A stretch of DNA of 51,348 bases from a virus (IMGVR_UViG_3300037247_001029:1-51348), one strand, 5' to 3'; counted from the first letter of the stretch, positions 7,850 through 17,339 are shown. Notes: generated by a model not told the origin, from the sequence alone. Translations and numbers: made by a program.

Positions 7850-9370
7850 ATGGTTGCAGCCGACCTACAGCAGAGTTCGTTCAGCCGGGTCTGGATGCAG
7901 GTCTTCGGACCGGGTCCAGAAAATCCCTACACGTACGAAGGCCTTGCCAGGGCGATGGCCGTCACCTGGTCGCTTGGCGACATCACCCCAATCCACATCC
8001 CTGACCCACAACGCTACGGCACCTTCCAGGTCGTAGGCCAGGTCCGGGGTGACGAGGGCTTGCCAGGGACCAGCTTCCAATTCCGCTACCCTCAGGACGC
8101 CCAGTCCATCCTGGAGAAGATCGTACGGCTGCGGTGTGCCACGGACTTCCAGGTCCACATGGGCGAGTGCCAGGACCCGCAGGATTTCGTGAATGGCTGG
8201 CGACGCATCCTGGCCTTTCACAGCGCCGATATCAGCCAGTACTCCACCGACGAGCTTGGGGCACTGTCGCCGGACCAGACCGCCCTAGTCAACGAACAGA
8301 TCGATGTATCGGCCCAACTGATGTTCAGCATCTACCGGATGCAATACGAGGAGCAGGCCCAGTCCGAGGTAGTCAACGAGATCGTCGACGCCATCATCTG
8401 TGACATCGCAGCCTGCGGCGAATGTGGCATTACCAGCCGTGGCTGCGACGTGGCGTTGTTCCTGTCCCTGACAATCGGCGGCTCCCCCGGCCTACCCGCA
8501 GAGTTGATCTTCACGCAGGACGCCGGAGTGACGTATGGCGAGACCACCATTGCGACCCTGGCGGCTGACGAGGACCCCGATGAGCTTGCGTGCGTGGGCG
8601 CCAACGTCATAGTGATCTCCGAGGATAGCGAAAGCATCCACTTCGCACCGCTGGCCGATGTGCTGGCCGGCACCGAAGCGTGGACCGAGATGCCGACCGG
8701 CTTCGTCGCAGGCAACGGCCCTCTGGCCATCTGGAGTGGCGGACCCCGCCACACGTGGATAGTGGGCGCGAACGGCTTCATCTACTTTGCTACGGACCCG
8801 ACAGCCGCTGTGGTCGTCCAAGACGCGGGCATCGTGACGGCGCAGGACCTGGTTGACGTGCATGCCTTTGACATCAACCACGTCGTGGCCGTGGGCGCCC
8901 TGAACGCCGTGGTAAGCACGGACAACGGGGGCGATACCTGGAATCTGATCACCGGCCCGAACGTTGGGGTCGCCCTCAACACCGTGTGGATGAAGACCGA
9001 GGACGAATGGTGGGTCGGCGACGCGGGCGGCCAGCTATGGTACACCCTGGACGGTGGGGCAACCTGGTTTGAGAAAACCTTCCCTGGCAGCGGTACCGGT
9101 GTGGTCCGGGACATCAAGTTCGCCAACGATGTGGTCGGCTACATGTCGCACGACACCACGGCCCCACTGGGCCGTATCCTACGGACCATCGACGGCGGCC
9201 AGGAATGGTACACCGCCCCTGAGGACAATACGGCCCTGCCGCTGGCAGACCACTGGAATGCCGTGGCCCCGTGCAGCGAGGGACCGGACAGCCCCAACGT
9301 GGTCTATGCGGGCGGTCTGGCGGACGACGGGCTCGACGGCATCATCACCAAAGGCGCAGGGCCTAGCTAG
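7850..9370 (+). CDS. Tail tube-like protein with a C-terminal BNR beta-propeller
   Basis: The protein has 506 residues; ATG 7850 follows GAGGAGGG. Residues 1-185 look like a structural beta-sandwich domain with an assembly arm. A cysteine patch (CDIAACGECGITSRGC) follows. Residues about 200-500 are a propeller with repeated Asp-boxes: STDNGGDTW, TLDGGATW and TIDGGQEW, the SxDxGxxW pattern of sialidase-like and YCF48-like repeats. The next gene is a tail assembly chaperone, so the N-terminal part is probably the major tail protein with the propeller displayed on the outside. Enzyme activity is not evident. Confidence 0.65.
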   Translation: MVAADLQQSSFSRVWMQVFGPGPENPYTYEGLARAMAVTWSLGDITPIHIPDPQRYGTFQVVGQVRGDEGLPGTSFQFRYPQDAQSILEKIVRLRCATDFQVHMGECQDPQDFVNGWRRILAFHSADISQYSTDELGALSPDQTALVNEQIDVSAQLMFSIYRMQYEEQAQSEVVNEIVDAIICDIAACGECGITSRGCDVALFLSLTIGGSPGLPAELIFTQDAGVTYGETTIATLAADEDPDELACVGANVIVISEDSESIHFAPLADVLAGTEAWTEMPTGFVAGNGPLAIWSGGPRHTWIVGANGFIYFATDPTAAVVVQDAGIVTAQDLVDVHAFDINHVVAVGALNAVVSTDNGGDTWNLITGPNVGVALNTVWMKTEDEWWVGDAGGQLWYTLDGGATWFEKTFPGSGTGVVRDIKFANDVVGYMSHDTTAPLGRILRTIDGGQEWYTAPEDNTALPLADHWNAVAPCSEGPDSPNVVYAGGLADDGLDGIITKGAGPS

Positions 9371-9382
9371 GAGGTTGGGCCG

Positions 9383-9982
9383 ATGGACCCGGATGTATTC
9401 ACTCTGACCAACGGCATCAAGTTGAGTCTCAAGGATGCCTCGCCGATGCACCTCGTCATGCTGCGTGACCAGAGCGAGGCCGACGAACCCAAACCGCCCA
9501 TGATCACGCGGGCAGATCGCGGCGATCGGCAGGAACCCAATGAGGATGACCCTGCTTACAAAGCGGCCAAGGCCAAGTGGGCGATGCAAATGGGGACCCG
9601 CACCGTCAGCATCCTGGCGGCGGAATGCATCACAGTCGATGAGGTCCCCGATGGCATTCCAAAGTACGACAGCGAGGAATGGGCCACCCACGTCACCGTC
9701 GTCCTACAGTTCGATCTGCCGGACAATCCCACGCTACGCCTGGTCCAGTGGCTGTTGCTCAAGACGACCGCCGATGATCTGGAAGACCTCGCCCGGCGGT
9801 TGCTGGCGCACGCTGGCGCACCGGAGGTGGATGTCGAGGCGGCCCTCGACACCTTTCAGGGTTACCGTCAACGGCCAGCCGATACAGAAGGTGCAGCCAA
9901 CGGACGCCGTGCAGACGGGGATACAGTACAGGTCCCTGCTCCCAGGAATCGTGCCGAGCGCCGAAGAGCGGCAAGCCGCTAG
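9383..9982 (+). CDS. Tail assembly chaperone, short (G-like) product
   Basis: The protein has 199 residues, with ATG 9383 behind AGGAGG. The N-terminus resembles phage tail chaperones. It ends in the basic tail NRAERRRAASR. It lies directly between the tail tube gene and the tape measure gene, the invariant position of the G/GT pair in siphophages. The downstream frame is open and coding, so a longer frameshift product is expected. Confidence 0.7.
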   Translation: MDPDVFTLTNGIKLSLKDASPMHLVMLRDQSEADEPKPPMITRADRGDRQEPNEDDPAYKAAKAKWAMQMGTRTVSILAAECITVDEVPDGIPKYDSEEWATHVTVVLQFDLPDNPTLRLVQWLLLKTTADDLEDLARRLLAHAGAPEVDVEAALDTFQGYRQRPADTEGAANGRRADGDTVQVPAPRNRAERRRAASR

Positions 9983-10175
9983 ATTCGGCCTCTACACCTG
10001 GACCGCCTGGGTGGCGCTCCCAATGGAGGAGCGCGTGATGGGCATCGCCTTCTACCGGCTGCATCGACTCATCGAACTCCATCAGGGCGACGCTATGTCG
10101 CGTGAAGTGACTAAGCGCCAGCGGCCAGCGAGCCGCAATGGGACCGGACGACGCATGGGGGCACGGCGAAGATGA
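9858..10175 (+). CDS. Tail assembly chaperone, frameshift extension (T-like)
   Basis: This frame is +1 relative to the 9383 gene and encodes about 105 residues. The typical chaperone second domain includes ERQAARFGLYTWTAWVALPM and RVMGIAFYRLHRLIELHQGD. No start codon with a ribosome site opens it. It ends by ATGA overlap with the tape measure gene. Candidate slip points are TTT_C at 9854-9857 and CCC_A at 9941-9944, the latter followed by an AGG codon. A +1 (or -2) programmed shift would give about 263 residues. The exact site is not determined. Confidence 0.65.
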   Translation, partial: RVTVNGQPIQKVQPTDAVQTGIQYRSLLPGIVPSAEERQAARFGLYTWTAWVALPMEERVMGIAFYRLHRLIELHQGDAMSREVTKRQRPASRNGTGRRMGARRR

Positions 10176-11917
10176 CACTCGAGCGCATTGGCGTTCAGGC
10201 AGTTGTCGAAGGCATCGGGCGCTTTGTCAGCGACATGGGCCGGTTCAACCGGTCGATCCAGCAGGCCAACAAGAGCACCCAGGCGCTAGCGCAGGGCGCC
10301 GGTCAGGCGGGCCGGGCCTTGACTGCCATATCGGCCCCCCTCATAGGTCTTGGCTTCCTGTCCCTCCGGTCGGCCATCCAGTTCGAGACCGCCTTCATCG
10401 GCGTGCAGAAGACCGTCGACGCCACGGAGGAACAGTTTGCCCAGTTGGAAAAAGCCATCCGTGACATGGCCCAGGAGATACCGATTACTGCGGTCGAGCT
10501 TTCAGGACTGGGCGAGGCGGCGGGCCAGCTAGGCATCCAAGTCGAGGCCATCGAGGAGTTCACCCGCGTCATGGCCGGACTTGGCGTGACCACCAACCTG
10601 GCGTCCAGGGAGGCTGCGACGGCCTTGGCCCGTCTGGTCAACATCACGCAGAGTGGCCAGGATACGTTCGACCGGCTGGGGTCGACCATCGTCGACCTTG
10701 GCAACAAGCTGGCCACCACCGAGTCGGAGATCTTGACGTTTGCCCTGCGGATAGCCTCTGCGGGTGCCCTGGTGGGACTTACCGATGCCCAAATCCTTGG
10801 CATCGGGGGCGCTCTGTCGGAACTCGGCATACGGGCCGAGGCCGGTGGTACGGCAGTCCAGCGGGTCCTGCTGGCGATGAACGAAGCCGTGGCACTTACC
10901 AGCGCCGAACTCCAGGTCTTCGCCGACGCCGCCGGTATATCCGCCCAGGAGTTTGCAGACCTGTTTGAACGGGACGCCGGGGAAGCCTTCAACCGGTTCG
11001 TCGAGGGCCTTGGGGAGGCTGGCGACAACGCCATTCTCATCCTGCGGGCACTTGGACTGGAGGACCAGCGGCTGGTGCGATCCTTCCTGGCCCTAAGCGG
11101 TGCCGGGACCAAATTGCGCGACGACCTGGTCATCGCCAGCGAGGCCTTCAAGGAAAACACCGCCCTGGTTATTGAACAGGAGAGGCGCTTTGCCAGCGCG
11201 GCGAGCCAGATAGGCGTCGCCCGCAACAACATCAATGAGCTTTTCATCACGATCGGGGCGTCCCTGGTGCCCGCGCTCTTGAGCCTGGTGCGCGTGCTGG
11301 AGCCGGTCATCAACTTCCTGACTGCTATGGCAGAGCGGTTCCCCACCCTGACCCTGCTGGTCTTCGGCTTGGCGTTGGTTGTCGGCGGCCTGGGCGTGGC
11401 GCTGATAGGATTGAGCATCGTCCTGCCTGGCCTGGCGGTGGTCTTCTTCCTCTTTGCCGGGGGCGTCACAGCGGCGGCGGTTGCGGGCTTCCTGCTCAGT
11501 GTGGCGTTCTCGCCGATCACCCTGACAATCCTGGGCATCACCGCGGCCCTGATCGCCGGGGCCATCATTTGGGACAGATACGAGGCAGGCGTCAGGCGCG
11601 TGGTCAACATCATCCGGCTCGTCCTACAGCTAATGAACCCCCTGACCGCGGCCCTGACGGTACTGGAGACCTTCACCGGCATCGACGTGCCCGGCATCCG
11701 CGGCTTTGCCGAGGGCGGCGTGCAACGGACGCCTGGGATGGCCGTCGTGGGCGAGCGCGGGCCGGAACTGGTCAACCTGCCCGCCCAGGCCCAGGTCGTA
11801 CCGATGGGCATGTCCCGGTCCAACACCTTCAACGTGACGGCCAATTACACACGACAGCAGGACCCCGCCTCCATCCGGCTGGACCTGGAGGCCATTATGA
11901 TGCGGTTGGCGACCTAG
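10172..11917 (+). CDS. Tape measure protein
   Basis: The protein has 581 residues, starting at ATG 10172 with an ATGA overlap. The TP901-type tape measure domain is seen in residues about 60-320 (FETAFIGVQKTVDATEEQFA, then ELSGLGEAAGQLGI). Hydrophobic segments at about 395-480 may insert in membrane. The C-terminal GFAEGGVQRTPGMAVVGERG, then PELVNLPAQAQVVP is a very common tape measure ending. Tape measures set tail length at about 0.15 nm per residue, so a short tail of roughly 85-90 nm would be expected. Confidence 0.9.
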   Translation: MTLERIGVQAVVEGIGRFVSDMGRFNRSIQQANKSTQALAQGAGQAGRALTAISAPLIGLGFLSLRSAIQFETAFIGVQKTVDATEEQFAQLEKAIRDMAQEIPITAVELSGLGEAAGQLGIQVEAIEEFTRVMAGLGVTTNLASREAATALARLVNITQSGQDTFDRLGSTIVDLGNKLATTESEILTFALRIASAGALVGLTDAQILGIGGALSELGIRAEAGGTAVQRVLLAMNEAVALTSAELQVFADAAGISAQEFADLFERDAGEAFNRFVEGLGEAGDNAILILRALGLEDQRLVRSFLALSGAGTKLRDDLVIASEAFKENTALVIEQERRFASAASQIGVARNNINELFITIGASLVPALLSLVRVLEPVINFLTAMAERFPTLTLLVFGLALVVGGLGVALIGLSIVLPGLAVVFFLFAGGVTAAAVAGFLLSVAFSPITLTILGITAALIAGAIIWDRYEAGVRRVVNIIRLVLQLMNPLTAALTVLETFTGIDVPGIRGFAEGGVQRTPGMAVVGERGPELVNLPAQAQVVPMGMSRSNTFNVTANYTRQQDPASIRLDLEAIMMRLAT

Positions 11918-11918
11918 C

Positions 11919-14153
11919 ATGGTCGATGTAATCATCGATGCCCAGACCAGCGGGGCTGCCGCCAATACCACGGCATTCAAGAACACCGTCTGGATCACGC
12001 CCCTGGTGGGCTATCACTTCTACAAAGAGGACAGCCTCTTCTACGTCTACGCCAAAACGCCAGATGGGGGGGCGACCTGGAGCGCGCCAGTGGTTTTCAG
12101 CGCCACCACGGCGGCAAATGCGGTAACGAAGCTGGCCGTCTGGTATGACCGCCAGACAGACGGTGACTTTGGCACGATCATCCATATCGCCTACTTCAGC
12201 GGCGAGGTCCCCGCCAACGTCATCGTCCGCTATCGCCAACTGGACACCGCAGATGATTCCCTCGGCGCGGAGCGACAGGTCCACATAGGTGGCACCGCCT
12301 CCTCATTCGGCCAGAGTTGGGGGAACGGTGCCGGGACTGGTGCCAGCTTTGTCGATATCGTCAAGGCCCGCGGTGGGAATCTCTGCATATGGTTTTGGAC
12401 GCACAATAGCGGCGGCGCGGCCCGCGGCTTTCGTGTATCCACCGATGGGGGCGTTACCTTTGGGGCATCGGCTGATCCTGCCGATGGCGACCTGGTGGAC
12501 CGCGGGTTTATGGTGCCGGGCAACGAGACGGACGATAACGACGTTTGGGCGTTCTACCAGGACGTTTCGGCCAAAGAGGTTACTCTCAAAGTCTACGACC
12601 GGAGCGGAAATAGCTGGTCGGAATCGGCCGTGATCGCCGCCGTCGAGGAGCGGTTCACCACCACATGGAGCATCGGGGCGTGTCCGCGCCACTCGGACGG
12701 GCATACGATGCTTTTCCTCATCACCGACATGGGGCTCTTTAACGCCGATGGCCTGATCTTCGACTGCGAGGACTCCACCACGTTCACGGCGAAGACCAAC
12801 ATCTTCACCGCCGAGCAGAAGCACAAGTTCACCGCCCTGGCCATCGACCAACAGACCGACGACCTCTACGCGGTGTGGGTAGGAATACCGGCTGATACGT
12901 GGCAGGGGGACCTTGGCGTCTACTCACGCCTATCCGGCGATGGTGGTACCACGTGGGGGGCCGTTTCGGCGCGCTACAACGATGCGGCATACGACCAGCT
13001 ACGGGCCGTTTGGCAGGATATCAGCATCGGCATCGGGGGCGGTCGGATAGAGCCCGTGTGGAACCGGACCAGTGGGGGCAACGTAACCCGCCGCCGGCTG
13101 ACCAACTTCACCAACTCGATAGAGATTGCCGGGGCGCCCCCCCCACCCCCGGTCCCACCACCGCCGATCGTGCCCCCTGGCGGGACCTACGGCGCCGCGC
13201 CTGGCGCACCGCCCGGCACCATCCTGTATATCACCCCGGATGGCATCGAGTACCCGCTTGTCACACCCCATGTAACGGGCCGCTTCGTGATGTCGATGAG
13301 TGGTTTCGGCACCGCGCCCATCCAGTACATCAGCCAGCGTGGCCCCAACCAGGACGGGGAGACGGTGCGGGACTTCAACCTGACACCGCGGGTCATCCAA
13401 CTCCGCGAGCGCCAGCAATTCAAAAGCCGCGCCACGTGGTGGGACGGACGGGCCGACATTCTCAACGACCTGCGCCCCAACCGGCAGGCCACGGCCACCG
13501 CGGTCGTTACAGGCACATTCCGCATTGTGACCGCCAACGGGGACGTCAGGGACCTCAACGTGTTCATCCAGGATGGACCGCGGTTTGAGGCGCGCAACGT
13601 CGACGAGTGGGACGAGTGGGCCTTTGACGAGGTCCTGCGGTTCATCGCCCATGACCCATTGTGGTTCGACCCGACGCGGGTCGACCTCGTACTGGCCTTC
13701 ACGCTGGACGCGGAGCTGGTGTTCCCCATCACGTTCCCCATCGAGTTCGGTGGGGGCCTGATCGATGTGTCGACCAACCTGGACTACACAGGCACGTGGG
13801 CCAGCCTGCCCACCATCGTGATCGTGGGACCCGTCGACAACCCCATCATCGACAACGTCACGACGGGGGAGAAGATCGAGTTGTCGAGTGTCATCGGGCC
13901 GGGCCGCACTGTTACAATCGACCTGGCGTTTGGACAGAAGACCATCACGGACGACCTGGGCAACAACCTACTGGGGTCGCTGACGACCGACTCGGACCTG
14001 GGGACGTTCCACATCGCGCCCACCCCGGAGGCGCCCCAGGTGGTGGGGCAGCCAAGGCCGACGGCGCGCAACGTCATCAGGCTGCGCGGGTCCAATCCGA
14101 CGGGCTCCACGTCGGTTGAGGTCCGATACTTCACACGCTACTTCGGCATCTAG
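11919..14153 (+). CDS. Distal tail protein fused to an N-terminal beta-propeller
   Basis: The protein has 744 residues. Residues 1-405 form a sialidase-like propeller with Asp-box-like repeats (TPDGGATWSAP, STDGGVTFG, SGDGGTTWG). A proline linker (APPPPPVPPPPIVPPGG) covers about 406-425. Residues about 430-744 resemble siphovirus distal tail (Dit) proteins: VTGRFVMSMSGFG, RERQQFKSRATWWDG, FDEVLRFIAHDPLWF. The gene follows the tape measure, the standard Dit position. A propeller joined to Dit could bind surface glycans at the tail tip. Catalytic sialidase residues are not evident. Confidence 0.75.
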   Translation: MVDVIIDAQTSGAAANTTAFKNTVWITPLVGYHFYKEDSLFYVYAKTPDGGATWSAPVVFSATTAANAVTKLAVWYDRQTDGDFGTIIHIAYFSGEVPANVIVRYRQLDTADDSLGAERQVHIGGTASSFGQSWGNGAGTGASFVDIVKARGGNLCIWFWTHNSGGAARGFRVSTDGGVTFGASADPADGDLVDRGFMVPGNETDDNDVWAFYQDVSAKEVTLKVYDRSGNSWSESAVIAAVEERFTTTWSIGACPRHSDGHTMLFLITDMGLFNADGLIFDCEDSTTFTAKTNIFTAEQKHKFTALAIDQQTDDLYAVWVGIPADTWQGDLGVYSRLSGDGGTTWGAVSARYNDAAYDQLRAVWQDISIGIGGGRIEPVWNRTSGGNVTRRRLTNFTNSIEIAGAPPPPPVPPPPIVPPGGTYGAAPGAPPGTILYITPDGIEYPLVTPHVTGRFVMSMSGFGTAPIQYISQRGPNQDGETVRDFNLTPRVIQLRERQQFKSRATWWDGRADILNDLRPNRQATATAVVTGTFRIVTANGDVRDLNVFIQDGPRFEARNVDEWDEWAFDEVLRFIAHDPLWFDPTRVDLVLAFTLDAELVFPITFPIEFGGGLIDVSTNLDYTGTWASLPTIVIVGPVDNPIIDNVTTGEKIELSSVIGPGRTVTIDLAFGQKTITDDLGNNLLGSLTTDSDLGTFHIAPTPEAPQVVGQPRPTARNVIRLRGSNPTGSTSVEVRYFTRYFGI

Positions 14154-14162
14154 GAGGCCAAC

Positions 14163-15278
14163 ATGGTAGAACGCAGCCGGCCCTGGTCGGGCACCGTCCT
14201 GGGTGATTCGGGCCCCTATACGGATGACCAATGGACCGACGTGTGGAAGACACGGGCCCCCGTCATCGCTACGCAGGGCGTCTTCCTGAACCAACTGAAC
14301 GAACTCGATCTGAGCGGGCTGCCCGTCACGCCGGTCGACATTGCGAGCGGGCGCGCGCTGGTCAACGGCATCTGGTACGAATCCGATGCCACCATTGCGC
14401 TCGCCATCCCGACCCCGGCCGCGAACCCACGGGTGGACCGCATTGTCCTACGCACCGACTGGGCGCTCCAGACGGTCCGCCTGACGCGCATCGCGGGGGC
14501 CGAGGCAGCCGCGCCGGTACCGCCCGCGCTCGTACAGAACGACGGGGTCACGTGGGATCTCCCCCTCTGGCAGGTCCACGACACGGTCGGCGGCGTCATC
14601 ACGTTCTACCGCGATGAGCGCACGTTCATCGGCCAGTACGAGCCGTCGGAGCCCACCGATGAACTCGTCTACGTCGAGGACGAACTGTTCTGGCCCGAGC
14701 TTTCCACCACGGCCAGTGCGCTCCACTACCCGTGGCGGGTCACCATTGCGGGTAACTACAACCTTATCCCGATGCCCGCGTTCGGCCGCGGGGCCGTTGA
14801 GATTGGCGTCACTGGGGCCGCAGCCGGGGATGGGTCACTGAACCAGCCGGGGCACCGCCCTGACCTGATCGATGGGCATCTGATCATCCGCGCCAAGTCG
14901 CCCAACGTGGCCGTCACGCTTGACCGCGAGATCGGTTGGGTGGCCACGACGGGCGGCCCCACTCCCGCCAACGGGGTGTGGTTCCGCGCCGACGGGACTG
15001 CAGCGGCCAACTGGTTTGCGGTATGCCGCGCCGCTGGCGTCGAGACGGCGGTTGATACGGGCCAGGCGCCCGACAACACGTGGCGCAAGTTCGAGATACG
15101 GCAGGTGGGTACCGATGTCGTGACGTTCCTGATCGATAACGTTGTGGTCGCGACCATCCAGACCAACATCCCAGCAGCGGACCTCATCCTCGTAATGGGC
15201 ATCTACGACGACGGGGCCGCGCCGGCCATCGCAAGGTACCAGCAGTTTGATCGCGTTAAGCTCACGGGCCCCCGCTAG
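14163..15278 (+). CDS. Minor tail / baseplate protein
   Basis: The protein has 371 residues with ATG 14163 after AGGAGG. Residues about 15-175 match a widespread tail-tip module: PVDIASGRALVNGIWYES, then IALAIPTPAANPRVDRIVLR and VTWDLPLWQV. Residues about 185-371 form a lectin-like beta-sandwich (WRKFEIRQVGTDVVTFLID). The order Dit, this gene and the gp37-like gene is typical of siphovirus tail tips. It is a candidate receptor-binding protein. Confidence 0.7.
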   Translation: MVERSRPWSGTVLGDSGPYTDDQWTDVWKTRAPVIATQGVFLNQLNELDLSGLPVTPVDIASGRALVNGIWYESDATIALAIPTPAANPRVDRIVLRTDWALQTVRLTRIAGAEAAAPVPPALVQNDGVTWDLPLWQVHDTVGGVITFYRDERTFIGQYEPSEPTDELVYVEDELFWPELSTTASALHYPWRVTIAGNYNLIPMPAFGRGAVEIGVTGAAAGDGSLNQPGHRPDLIDGHLIIRAKSPNVAVTLDREIGWVATTGGPTPANGVWFRADGTAAANWFAVCRAAGVETAVDTGQAPDNTWRKFEIRQVGTDVVTFLIDNVVVATIQTNIPAADLILVMGIYDDGAAPAIARYQQFDRVKLTGPR

Positions 15279-16417
15279 TGGCGGCCCGCTATCAGGTCCA
15301 CCTGCGCAACCAGACCGGGGTCCTGGTGGGCGACATCACCGACTGGGTCGGACTGCGCTACACGTCCCGCATCAACGCCGTGGGCGACTTCGAGTTAAAC
15401 CTGGACCAGTCAAACCCCAACATCAATGCCTTCGTCCTGGACGCCCAGGTCGAGGTCCGTCGCCAGGACCTGGCCGCCAGTCCAGTCATCCAGCAGTACA
15501 CGGACTTCGGCGGCTTCCACCGTACGACTGCATTTGAAACCAGCGACGCGGACGATGACACCTTTCGGTCGATCGGCGTCGCCTATGAAGACTTGCTGGC
15601 GCGTCGTGTGATAGCGTACCCGACAGATTCGGCGGGGGCATCGAAGACAGGGGTCGGCGAGACCGTCATGAAGGTCTATGTCGACGAGAATGGTGGGATC
15701 CTGTCGACCGTGGCCAATGGTCGGATAAGGGCGGGCATCTTTCCGGGCTTCTCGGTACCGGCCAGCGTAGGCGGTGGCGGGTCGTGGACCGGCGACCGGG
15801 CGGGACGCCGTCTGATCGATGTCCTACGGGAGATCAGCGACGCGACGGACGTTGACTTCCAGGTTGTCAACACCGGTCTGGCAACGTGGGAGTTCAGGGC
15901 ACAGGCGGCGCCGATCGGGGTCGACCGGAGCGTCACGGGTCTGGATCCGATAACGGGCCTGAATGCCGCAGGGAATACGCCAGTCATCTTCTCGCTTGGT
16001 GCTGCCAACATGGGCGCCCCGTCCTTCGTCACCAACAGGGTTAACGAGAAGACGGTGGCCATCGTGCTTGGACAGGGGAGCCAGTCGAACCGCGCGACTG
16101 AAGTCGTCACCGGCGCGGGGGCAACGGATTCTCCCTGGAATGCCATCGAGGCGATGTTCAAGGCGGACGAGGAATCGGCGGTGGCGGGCTTGGCAGCGTT
16201 GGGTGCTGCCAAGCTGGAGGAGCTACAGGGCCGCGAGTCCTTCGCCTTCGACATCCTCCAGCAGCCAGGGACGCTGTACGGTCGCGAATACTTCCTGGGC
16301 GACCTGGTGACGGCCCGATACCTGACGTTCGAGCGCAACGTCAAGATCATCGCCATCACGGTCGAGGTTGTCGGGGGCATCGAGCAGATCACCGCGGAGC
16401 TTTCCAATGTTACCTAG
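15278..16417 (+). CDS. Siphovirus ReqiPepy6 Gp37-like tail protein
   Basis: The protein has 379 residues. GTG 15278 shares its first base with the upstream TAG. The N-terminal YQVHLRNQTGVLVGDITDWV and central TGDRAGRRLIDVLREISDAT fit the ReqiPepy6 gp37-like family, which corresponds functionally to tail-associated hub proteins. The C-terminus (YFLGDLVTARYLTFERNVKI) is the usual closing beta-domain. No lysozyme or peptidase motif was seen. Confidence 0.8.
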   Translation: MAARYQVHLRNQTGVLVGDITDWVGLRYTSRINAVGDFELNLDQSNPNINAFVLDAQVEVRRQDLAASPVIQQYTDFGGFHRTTAFETSDADDDTFRSIGVAYEDLLARRVIAYPTDSAGASKTGVGETVMKVYVDENGGILSTVANGRIRAGIFPGFSVPASVGGGGSWTGDRAGRRLIDVLREISDATDVDFQVVNTGLATWEFRAQAAPIGVDRSVTGLDPITGLNAAGNTPVIFSLGAANMGAPSFVTNRVNEKTVAIVLGQGSQSNRATEVVTGAGATDSPWNAIEAMFKADEESAVAGLAALGAAKLEELQGRESFAFDILQQPGTLYGREYFLGDLVTARYLTFERNVKIIAITVEVVGGIEQITAELSNVT

Positions 16418-16673
16418 GGACTTGGAGCGCCTGACGGCACCCCTGGTGTCCCGCGTCCGGGCGCTCGAGGTGGGCGAGCGGTCGGAGATCACTGGCAGCG
16501 TGGAGGCGCAGACAGTCACAAATCTACCGGCAGCAGGACAGGCCGGGCGGGTCCGGTTTGCCACCGATGGACGCAAGATCGGGGAGGGTGCGGGCGCTGG
16601 CACGGGGGTGATAGTGTACGACGACGGCACGGCCTGGAGGCGCACGGCCGATGACACAACGGTGGTGGCCTAG
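16407..16673 (+). CDS. Small tail-region protein, 88 aa
   Basis: ATG 16407 has GGAG at 16395-16398 and overlaps the previous gene by 11 nt. A short helical N-terminus (LERLTAPLVSRVRALEVGER) is followed by a beta-rich end (GVIVYDDGTAWRRTADD), a pattern common in small fibre or tail-knob proteins that follow gp37-like genes. No specific family is assigned. Confidence 0.65.
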   Translation: MLPRDLERLTAPLVSRVRALEVGERSEITGSVEAQTVTNLPAAGQAGRVRFATDGRKIGEGAGAGTGVIVYDDGTAWRRTADDTTVVA

Positions 16674-17024
16674 ATGGTAGCGACGGGGAACGGGCAGAAG
16701 GCTATCCTGTTAGCCATGCTCGTCGCGTTGGCGACCGCGATGGGGACCGTCGCGGTCTTCTTCTTTGCCATTGCGGGGAGTAGGGTTGATCGCGCAGAGG
16801 TACTTGAGTTAATCCAGACTACCGCGCCATACGTGATCGACCGCGGCGTGCTGCTGTCCGGCGTCCAGAACAACACGAGGGCAATCAAAGACCTGACTGC
16901 GCAGGTTGACGCGATGGGGAAGGAGCAGGCAAGGACGGGGACGAAGTTGGATATCCTGCTCGACCGCATTTACGGCGTGGATGCCGGAACCCTCAGTCCC
17001 CGTCAGGCGGCCCCGTCGCAGTAG
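16674..17024 (+). CDS. Membrane-anchored coiled-coil protein, possible lysis accessory
   Basis: The protein has 116 residues; ATG 16674 directly abuts the preceding TAG. One N-terminal transmembrane helix (ILLAMLVALATAMGTVAVFFF) is followed by a helical domain (QNNTRAIKDLTAQVDAMGK). The layout fits a holin-associated or spanin-like protein, and it is the last gene of the rightward tail operon, where lysis genes often lie. No endolysin was recognised nearby, so the lysis role is only a suggestion. Confidence 0.5.
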   Translation: MVATGNGQKAILLAMLVALATAMGTVAVFFFAIAGSRVDRAEVLELIQTTAPYVIDRGVLLSGVQNNTRAIKDLTAQVDAMGKEQARTGTKLDILLDRIYGVDAGTLSPRQAAPSQ

Positions 17025-17095
17025 CCTGCTGCCAGCCCTGTAGGCGCCAGCACCCTCTGTAGTGGCGATATAGCGCAAACGCCCCGCAGGCCGTC

Positions 17096-17338
17096 TCAGG
17101 GGCACCTAGGGCGTAGTGGCGTCCAGCCAAATAGGTCCCGTAAAAACTGTGAGTCGCCGCCTAGTTGTTGGTCGAAGCATTTTGGACAGCGACGGTAGTA
17201 GTCAGACCTCTTAACAGGGCGAATGTGCTTCAGTAGCTTGCCGCATACTGCCTTCTCCGGGTCGTTTGATTGGCGATGCTGCGAAGCCTGCCCAAACTTC
17301 ATGGTGATACCACGCCGGATTCCAACATTGATTGGCAT
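17096..17338 (-). CDS. Small basic zinc-finger-like protein, 80 aa
   Basis: ATG (complement 17336-17338) follows GGGAGGG. The protein is rich in lysine, arginine and histidine, with one CPKC and an isolated upstream cysteine (EKAVCGKLL), together a likely CxnCxxC metal site. It ends the leftward operon, converging on the tail operon with about 70 bases between them. I see no clear terminator in that gap. Confidence 0.55.
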   Translation of the reverse strand: MPINVGIRRGITMKFGQASQHRQSNDPEKAVCGKLLKHIRPVKRSDYYRRCPKCFDQQLGGDSQFLRDLFGWTPLRPRCP

Positions 17339-17339
17339 C

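Noticed and set aside
10303-11844. Long leftward open frame (513 codons) opposite the tape measure gene
   Set aside because: Low-complexity Ser/Ala/Arg/Met-rich translation with no family pattern; a typical antisense shadow of a high-GC gene. Unlike the antisense endonuclease, it has no recognisable domain.
17025-17095. Possible bidirectional terminator between the converging operons
   Set aside because: Only a weak 5-bp GCCCC/GGGGC pair and no T-run; not convincing.
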